This document shows, one piece after another, positions 9,401 through 12,223 of a DNA stretch of 12,223 bases. Position numbers and translations under genes: made by a program. The first letter of the stretch is position 1, and every line of letters starts with the position of its first letter. The notes under the pieces were generated by a model that worked only from the letters and a program-made list of their open reading frames with translations, had not been told where the DNA came from and did not search any database. The stretch is from Phoronis ovalis (lineage: Eukaryota; Phoronida; Phoronidae): positions 1 to 12,223 of the forward strand of contig JAOXYB010046812.1 of assembly GCA_028565635.1 (NCBI GenBank), given 5' to 3'.

Positions 9401-10796
9401 GCAGCAAAGTGTTGACATAACATGTTGCACCAAGATTTTTCAAGCCAACGAATGAATTCTGAAACGAATTAAACTAATGAAAGCAAAACACAATTAACCT
9501 TTTTTCAATTTTCAATATTTTTTTAAAATCTGATTGCGATTTAGTACAATAATACAGTTGTGACCTGTAAGTACAAGTCTAGATACAGAAACTACTTATA
9601 AAAAAATAATAGAAATAAGTACACAACATATACTAAACATAATCATTACAATTATGTACAATGTTATATAGGTATATAATTATATAAAATAATTCTGTTG
9701 CCCATCGTATGGGGTTTCTTGTACTCATCAAAAGCAACATATGACAAAAAAAGGCACAATTTTAAATGTATATATTCAGCTGTTATAAATAGCCTTTCAG
9801 TAATATCTTGGATAATTTTTACATGAAATGTCCAATCTTTCAGTGGCTATTCATAACTAAATGGATGAGATGTAAATTTGGTGTCTTGTATATTTCACCT
9901 TGTCCAATTCGGCTTTGGAAAGTACTAAAGATCACGAGGTGATTGCATCATAATTATCTATATCACCGCAACTGTCATAATAAGTGCACCTTTTTTCTTT
10001 TCTCCAGTTCAGGGTCTTCAATATCATGCCATTTAGAGTCAGGTATATCATTCAGCCATTCTCTTTCACCAATAGCATTAAGACAATAAGGATTCCCTTT
10101 GCAGTTTCTCCTGTAATAATCCAAATTAAAATGTACGAAGAAAACAAAAACATTAATGTTCCTCCAATTAAGGGCATAACAATAACTTATAATATACAAA
10201 ACAGTGTGTAGAAGTACTTTATTCCAGTCTCCTGATATGTGTAATTAGCCAATGACAGTGTCTATAGACTGCTTTTATTCCTACTGGAACAATCCAGAGA
10301 GCCCAGAATAGTCACCATATCACTATATATAAATATATGCATGTTTTCAGTTGGAATTTCAGCATCATTCCACACGGGATTTGAAGGTCAATCTATACAA
10401 GAAGTAGAAATGTATGTAAAAAAGATATCTTGTCATAACTTCACATGTCTAATACTGTTTGAAAGGGAACATACAGTGTAGTGCTGCTAAATATTCAAAT
10501 AAACATTTGGTAATATATAGGTTAGAACCTGGAAAATGAATGGTATATAATAATTGACATGGGTCATTTATTTAAGATTGGTATCACAATCTCTTGGTGT
10601 TGCTAAGCTGGGTTCTGTTATCAAGTCAATATGTTGTTTTGTAATTCGTATTATGTATCTACCTGCATGCACCTTGCTTACAAGGCTTAAAGTTAATTCT
10701 GTAAGCTGTTAAGACATTATCCTCTGAAATATTATCAGGATCAGTTGACTTAGCCCACATCCATGCTTCTGTGTCCAGTTCTTTCTTGCTTGGCAT
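282..10796 (-). CDS. USP48: USP48-like ubiquitin C-terminal hydrolase, 18 exons, 3' end outside window
   Basis: Seen: 18 minus-strand exons join into 805 uninterrupted codons. Coordinates are 10796-10663, 10110-9990, 9458-9399, 8789-8489, 8324-8186, 7791-7609, 7286-7178, 6877-6744, 6227-6145, 5763-5581, 5279-5181, 4687-4593, 4119-3938, 2493-2445, 2278-2118, 1569-1424, 1175-1065 and 406-282. Every intron is GT-AG; phases in order are 2,0,0,1,2,2,0,2,1,1,1,0,2,0,2,1,1,0. Landmarks: Cys-rich N-terminus (C39, C44, C48, C54), Cys box [12 protein letters not shown] with nucleophile C98, QQQDAQEF (269-276), CxxC pairs 314/317 and 361/364, His box AYSGHY with H444, WYKFNDE with N461, NAYMLVY (501-507), then DUSP-type regions. 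Known of the family: USP48 is a mainly nuclear cysteine protease that removes ubiquitin, with reported substrates including histone H2A and NF-kB RelA; DUSP and UBL domains modulate substrate choice. Inferred: active enzyme. Human USP48 is about 1035 residues, so roughly the last third is missing here. Odd: a catalytic-domain insert of about 91 residues. Introns not listed separately show no recognisable content. Confidence 0.95.
407..1064 (-). other. Intron 17 (658 bp), no recognisable gene
   Basis: Donor GTAAGG and acceptor TACTGTAG. It contains a perfect 12-bp tandem duplication GGATATCTACTT at 880-903. The open frame on the plus strand at 367-591 overlaps exon 18 and is not USP-like in that direction. 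Nothing else is recognised. Confidence 0.8.
880..903. repeat. 12-bp perfect tandem duplication in intron 17
   Basis: GGATATCTACTT occurs twice back to back. It is probably a recent small duplication without function. Confidence 0.8.
1065..1175 (-). CDS. USP48: USP48 exon 17: acidic spacer and LLCVHG, residues 727-763
   Basis: It encodes a Ser/Thr/Cys-containing spacer, six consecutive Asp residues (746-751) and [12 protein letters not shown]. Human has an EEEE-rich spacer followed by LNFNEDILCPHG. It is 111 nt, phase 1 on both sides, acceptor CGGCAG, donor GTAAGG. The Asp run is encoded by five GAT codons and one GAC. Confidence 0.91.
1102..1119 (-). repeat. Trinucleotide microsatellite encoding Asp run
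   Basis: Five ATC units plus GTC on the plus strand encode six Asp residues (746-751) of USP48 exon 17. It lies in the acidic spacer, where length change would be tolerated. Confidence 0.85.
1424..1569 (-). CDS. USP48: USP48 exon 16: GFWV segment opening second DUSP, residues 678-726
   Basis: It encodes [18 protein letters not shown], matching human DGFWVGKSSLRSWRQLA, then a polar low-complexity stretch ([20 protein letters not shown]) with no conservation I can see. Acceptor ATTCCAG gives the one base needed to complete Ile678; donor GTAAGA leaves phase 1. It is 146 nt. The human protein also has a long polar and acidic spacer here. Confidence 0.9.
1570..2117 (-). other. Intron 15 (548 bp)
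   Basis: GTAAGT donor, ATTCCAG acceptor. A plus-strand stretch near 1755-1777 (GTGGGTTTGAGTCGACGACGG) loosely resembles the internal B box of tRNA-derived elements but lacks a pairing T arm. Short plus-strand open frames here overlap exon 15 in antisense and look like chance. Confidence 0.75.
2118..2278 (-). CDS. USP48: USP48 exon 15: DUSP Cys motif, residues 625-677
   Basis: It encodes [26 protein letters not shown] and [20 protein letters not shown]. Human has [24 protein letters not shown] and NQLNEDYKTVNNLLKA. It ends the first DUSP domain and begins the next linker. It is 161 nt; acceptor CTTTCAG, donor GTAAGT, leaving in phase 2. Confidence 0.94.
2445..2493 (-). CDS. USP48: USP48 exon 14: 49-nt exon, residues 608-624
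   Basis: It completes Arg608 and encodes [16 protein letters not shown]. Human has LHPDKISIMKRISEYA at the equivalent place. It lies between acceptor TTTGTAG and a consensus donor GTAAGT. Its length is not a multiple of three, so skipping would shift the frame. The match is short, but phases on both sides fit exactly. Confidence 0.9.
2494..3937 (-). other. Intron 13 (1444 bp), longest intron in window
   Basis: The flanking exons match adjacent residues of human USP48 and their phases join, so no exon appears to be missing. It holds a T10 tract at 2755-2764 and otherwise unremarkable AT-rich sequence. I found no open reading frame, tRNA or clear transposon ends. Its length, about three times the typical intron here, would fit an old insertion that has decayed, which is inference. 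Confidence 0.75.
3938..4119 (-). CDS. USP48: USP48 exon 13: first DUSP domain, residues 548-607
   Basis: It encodes [35 protein letters not shown] and FLCVHN. Human has KELYQRLP, YEFVSLEWLQKWLDES and ACLCSHDK. The W-S-DWL-KW pattern (W578, W583, W587) is typical of DUSP domains. It is 182 nt, acceptor TTTACAG, donor GTTTGT, phase 0 in and 2 out. It is followed by the longest intron in the window. Confidence 0.92.
4593..4687 (-). CDS. USP48: USP48 exon 12: linker after catalytic domain, residues 516-547
   Basis: It encodes [20 protein letters not shown] and ends MR, equivalent to human [23 protein letters not shown]. Acceptor TTTCAG and donor GTAAGG fit phase 1 in and phase 0 out; it is 95 nt. 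This is the charged helical linker leading into the first DUSP domain. Confidence 0.92.
5181..5279 (-). CDS. USP48: USP48 exon 11: last catalytic-domain strand, residues 483-515
   Basis: It encodes [20 protein letters not shown] and then YMLVYRRRG. Human has [24 protein letters not shown] here. SRNAYMLVY is the closing strand of the USP fold. The Lys-rich KKPKAAK could be a basic nuclear-localisation patch, which is inference only. It is 99 nt, phase 1 on both sides, acceptor ATTTTAG, donor GTAGCC. Confidence 0.94.
5581..5763 (-). CDS. USP48: USP48 exon 10: catalytic His box, residues 422-482
   Basis: It encodes [40 protein letters not shown] and LQLGNEDD, matching human YELSAVLIHRGVSAYSGHY and WYKFNDEDIEKM. 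H444 is the catalytic histidine (human H353 by memory, the offset of 91 being the insert), and N461 is the third catalytic position. It is 183 nt, acceptor TGTACAG, donor GTATGT, phase 1 on both sides. Confidence 0.96.
6145..6227 (-). CDS. USP48: USP48 exon 9: GHKKKLN segment, residues 394-421
   Basis: After completing Arg394 it encodes [20 protein letters not shown], matching human [18 protein letters not shown], and ends EYLSKP. It is 83 nt with acceptor TTGTAG and donor GTATGT, entering phase 2 and leaving phase 1. It falls between exons 8 and 10 with no residue gained or lost against the human protein as I remember it. Confidence 0.94.
6744..6877 (-). CDS. USP48: USP48 exon 8: second CxxC and core strands, residues 350-393
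   Basis: It encodes [20 protein letters not shown], then ATRKIQL and [11 protein letters not shown], nearly identical to human [20 protein letters not shown] and LNLQLMRFVFD. C361 and C364 complete the fingers CxxC pairs. It is 134 nt between acceptor CCATAG and donor GTATGC and leaves in phase 2. Confidence 0.96.
7178..7286 (-). CDS. USP48: USP48 exon 7: first CxxC of the fingers, residues 313-349
   Basis: One base completes Gln313, then [24 protein letters not shown] and ECIHEYLQ follow, matching human CNQCGRES and KFYELELNIQGHKQL. C314 and C317 form the first half of the zinc-ribbon-like fingers. The exon is 109 nt between acceptor CGTTAG and donor GTATCA and leaves in phase 0. Confidence 0.94.
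7609..7791 (-). CDS. USP48: USP48 exon 6: QQQDAQEF motif, residues 252-312
   Basis: It encodes [34 protein letters not shown], then FSGEYAYVT, collinear with human USP48 ([27 protein letters not shown]). The QQDAQEF block is a hallmark of the USP catalytic core. It is 183 nt with acceptor TTGTCAG and donor GTACGT. Both ends are phase 2, so skipping would keep the frame. Confidence 0.95.
8186..8324 (-). CDS. USP48: USP48 exon 5: end of insert and LQ-FALLQ helix, residues 206-251
   Basis: The last part encodes [18 protein letters not shown], matching human ICEHLQYLFALLQNSNRR. The start is set at acceptor TATTGTAG, because the incoming phase needs two bases and nearby CAG or TAG alternatives give the wrong phase. 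The first ~29 residues, including QSSSQSTSP, belong to the insert and have no human counterpart that I recognise. It is 139 nt and leaves in phase 2 at donor GTATTT. Confidence 0.85.
8489..8789 (-). CDS. USP48: USP48 exon 4: first catalytic helix and Cys-rich insert, residues 106-205
   Basis: It opens with [15 protein letters not shown], matching human VWFLNLELRQALYLC, and then diverges completely into a Ser/Thr-rich region with eight cysteines (162, 171, 174, 181, 183, 185, 188, 203). The exon is open for 301 nt, flanked by acceptor TTCTAG and donor GTGTGT, and leaves in phase 1, matching the next exon. The divergent part is supported by frame continuity and splice sites, not by homology, so use of an earlier donor inside the exon is possible. 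Confidence 0.83.
8790..9398 (-). other. Intron 3 (609 bp), nothing recognised
   Basis: Lies between the Cys-box exon and the insert exon, donor GTAAAA and acceptor TTCTAG, phase 0. It is AT-rich; open frames in this stretch (for example 9080-8817) have no recognisable content. Confidence 0.8.
9399..9458 (-). CDS. USP48: USP48 exon 3: 60-nt exon carrying the catalytic Cys box, residues 86-105
   Basis: This short exon encodes [20 protein letters not shown], the USP Cys box. C98 is the nucleophile, the same number as in human USP48 as I recall it, and N93 is in the oxyanion-hole position. It lies between acceptor TTTCAG and donor GTAAAA and has phase 0 on both sides. Human reads LTNLGATC; Lys at that position is what I expect in invertebrate members. 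It was located by the flanking exon phases plus the near-exact motif. Confidence 0.95.
9459..9989 (-). other. Intron 2 (531 bp), very AT-rich
   Basis: Donor GTGCAC, acceptor TTTCAG, phase 0. The part around 9597-9700 is nearly all A and T with repeated TATATA words. No gene or mobile element is recognised. Confidence 0.8.
9990..10110 (-). CDS. USP48: USP48 exon 2: CRRNCKGNP motif, residues 45-85
   Basis: After acceptor TTACAG this exon completes Arg45 and encodes [17 protein letters not shown] and [10 protein letters not shown], close to human RNCKGNPNCL, IGEHIWL and DDPNCERRKK. It supplies C48 and C54 of the Cys cluster that precedes the catalytic domain in USP48. It is 121 nt, enters in phase 2 and leaves in phase 0 at donor GTGCAC after the basic KRKK. 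Confidence 0.94.
10663..10796 (-). CDS. USP48: USP48 exon 1: start codon and N-terminus, residues 1-44
   Basis: The ATG at 10796-10794 begins [12 protein letters not shown] and continues to TAYRI and KPCKQGAC, matching the human N-terminus (KAAWRWAE, TAYRI, EPCIRGVC). The in-frame triplets just upstream are AAT and TGA, so this is the first possible start in the contiguous frame. The exon is 134 nt and ends CATGCAG before donor GTAGAT, phase 2. C39 and C44 begin the conserved N-terminal Cys cluster. A non-coding 5' exon cannot be excluded, since a weak acceptor-like TTTTCAAG lies about 10 nt before the ATG. Confidence 0.92.
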
Positions 10797-11120
10797 ATTT
10801 CAAATCTTGAAAATATATTTGTTTTTAATTAAATGTATACAGAATTTGTATGTTGTTCTTCCAAAGATGGGTATATATCAGAATCATTAAATCATTATAA
10901 AATTTATGTTTCGAAAAAATTGAGCATGGGTTATTTGTTTATGAAAGTTGGCAAATGGCTTTTTAGAATCTACAAATTAAATGTGCTTCCACATTTTATT
11001 TGTCAAAAAATTTAATAAAACAATTGCAAATAATTTGTTGTCAATTCCTTTTACAGTGTTGAACTTTTGAATAATTTACTGCACTAACAACAATGAAATT
11101 ATTTCATCTGTCAAATGGAG
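10797..11120 (-). promoter_or_regulatory. Putative 5' UTR / promoter-proximal region of USP48
   Basis: This AT-rich stretch separates the start codon from the upstream repeats. A TATATA word at 10872-10878 lies about 76 nt upstream of the ATG and could be a TATA-like element, but such words are common in this composition. No CpG-rich block or clear initiator is seen. The transcription start could equally lie further right with a non-coding first exon. Confidence 0.2.
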
Positions 11121-11204
11121 GATGAAACAACATGCAAACACGGTGCAAAGAAAATTTGTTTTTAATTTTAGTCCATATATTAACTTAAAAACTAAAAAAA
11201 ATTC

Positions 11205-11370
11205 TGGAAAATGGTGCAACATTATGTGCCCTCATGGGAACAAACATGGCGCTCAGTCAGCCATATTGGAAGTAATCCAGGTAAAAATTGTATGTATCCT
11301 GTACTTTGACCTTCCCTGTACCGAATTTAAAAATGAATGGATAAAAACGGAAGCTGTTATTGTGGCCTAA
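11205..11370 (+). repeat. Interspersed repeat, copy A
   Basis: It contains GGTGCAA, GTGCCCT, CAGTCAGCCAT, GTAAAAATTGTAT, CCTGTAC and GGATAAAAACGGAAGCTGTT in order, each with a counterpart in the copy at about 11660-11840. An open frame of 82 codons (11122-11370) spans it but the other copies carry stops in the aligned frame, so I do not call it coding. Confidence 0.65.
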
Positions 11371-11395
11371 CATCTTGAGAACAAAAATGGCCAGT

Positions 11396-11520
11396 AGTCG
11401 GTCACCTTGAAAGTGATGCAAGTCAAACTTATGCTCTGCATTTTGGTCTGTATTTACGCTGTACCAAATATAAAGCTGATTGGATAAAAACTGAAGCAGT
11501 TATTGCAAGACAAAAAAAAT
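11396..11520 (+). repeat. Interspersed repeat, copy B
   Basis: The core CTGTACCAAATATAAAGCTG followed by GGATAAAAACTGAAGCAGTT and ATTGCAAGACAAAAA aligns with copy A (GGATAAAAACGGAAGCTGTT) and with copy D (CTGTACCAAATACGAAG). The upstream GGTCACCTTGAAAGTGATG has a partner at about 11560 (GGTCAACTTGAAATGTCAC), so the larger unit seems to be partly duplicated. Confidence 0.65.
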
Positions 11521-11654
11521 GTTGAAGATGTGCATCAACATCTGAACTTCTTCTTAATTAGGTCAACTTGAAATGTCACTTAAGACAAATATGCCCACCA
11601 ACCTATGGCCTTCATGAATCCACCTTTGAATCATAAAGTCAACGCTTCATCTTT

Positions 11655-11845
11655 CCCGAAATGGGTGCAAAGTGAGGTGCCCTAGCGGGTAGAAACATGG
11701 ACGCCAGTCAGCCATGTTAGAACATATTGAGGTCAAAATTGTATATGACCTGTACTTACCCTGAACATTCCAAATATAAGGATAATCCGATAAAAGTTGA
11801 AGCTGTTATAGTGAGACAAAGAAAGGGTTACATACGACGATGCCG
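11655..11845 (+). repeat. Interspersed repeat, copy C
   Basis: It has GGGTGCAAAGTGAGGTGCCC, CAGTCAGCCAT, TGACCTGTACTTACCCTG (11746-11763), AAGCTGTTATAG and GGTTACATACGACG (11826-11839). It joins the word set of copy A (left part) to that of copy D (right part), so it is the most complete copy here. Confidence 0.7.
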
Positions 11846-12100
11846 TCCATGACCACGACCATATGCACAGCCACTTCTATCTCAAATGAGCCAAAATTCG
11901 ACTATAGTGTTCATACATAGCAATAGCAGGCATATACATCCATGTAATAATGGATCAATTGACGGATCATTAAGAGTACATTTTGGATTTCATGCTGATG
12001 TGCTGTGGAATCTTTGATTAAGTTACCTATAGACACGGTGGTATAAGAAGCGGAATAGTCGAGGAATAGACAGAAGCAAAAATTTGGGTTGGATTCACTT
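11846..12100. other. Intergenic stretch with nothing recognised
   Basis: Between repeat copy C and the C-run repeat I see no open frame of note, RNA gene or inverted termini. It might be the remainder of the copy C element, since copy D has related sequence only up to its hairpin. Confidence 0.5.
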
Positions 12101-12223
12101 AGGGGACGTCCATTAATTATGTCAACAATTTTTAGGCAATTCTTTACCCCCCCTTGTCAACAACTGTCAAACTTTCAGTGACCCCCCTAATAAAATTATG
12201 TCAAAAAAAAATTACCCCCCCCC
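12101..12223. repeat. C-run-rich repeat at right edge, truncated
   Basis: The motif ATTATGTCAA followed by an A/T stretch and a C run occurs twice: ATTATGTCAAC at 12117 with C7 at 12147-12153, and ATTATGTCAAA near 12195 with C9 at 12215-12223. A C6 run lies at 12182-12187. It begins GGGGACGTCCATTAATTATG. From memory, similar GACGTCCAT plus C-run sequences are dispersed in several invertebrate genomes, but the family is not identified. The window ends inside a C run. Confidence 0.5.

Noticed and set aside
282-10796. Pseudogene interpretation of USP48
   Set aside because: All 18 exons are open, every junction is GT-AG with matching phase, and all catalytic motifs are intact; a processed copy would have no introns.
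11122-11370. Plus-strand open frame of 82 codons
   Set aside because: It lies across repeat copy A; the aligned region of copy C has several stops, and the protein has no recognisable domain.
1-12223. Bacterial or phage system, CRISPR array or operon
   Set aside because: No long open frames, ribosome binding sites or regularly spaced repeats; the intron-exon structure shows this is eukaryotic.

Overview
The window is AT-rich eukaryotic (animal) nuclear DNA. Almost all of it is one intron-rich gene on the minus strand, an orthologue of USP48 (ubiquitin carboxyl-terminal hydrolase 48, peptidase family C19). I reconstructed 18 coding exons by translating the minus strand, matching blocks to USP48 as I remember it, and requiring GT-AG introns with a continuous reading frame. 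All 17 internal introns satisfy this. The joined exons give 2415 nt, exactly 805 codons, with no stop or frameshift. The start codon lies at 10796-10794 with an in-frame TGA just upstream. The gene runs off the left edge, so the C-terminal part (third DUSP domain and ubiquitin-like domain) is outside the window.

Layout from right to left, in the direction of transcription. 12223-10797 is upstream, mostly repetitive DNA: a C-run-rich repeat at the right edge (about 12101-12223), three related copies of an interspersed repeat (about 11200-11850), then an AT-rich stretch where the promoter or 5' UTR should lie. Exons 1-2 (10796-9990) encode the Cys-rich N-terminus. Exons 3-11 (9458-5181) encode the USP catalytic domain with Cys98, the QQQDAQEF motif, two CxxC pairs, His444 and Asn461. 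Exons 12-18 (4687-282) encode the linker and the first two DUSP-type domains. A fourth copy of the repeat lies in intron 18 at the left edge.

The organism is probably an invertebrate metazoan. The protein is clearly animal USP48 but has invertebrate-like variants (for example [10 protein letters not shown] and VWFHN), introns are mostly 160-660 bp, and the flanking repeats resemble those I associate with marine invertebrates such as molluscs. That last point is an impression, not a demonstration. The most distinctive feature is an insert of about 91 residues in the catalytic domain, relative to the human protein, carrying a cluster of cysteines. I see no second gene, tRNA, rRNA, CRISPR array or bacterial-type operon, and no evidence of a new multi-gene system.
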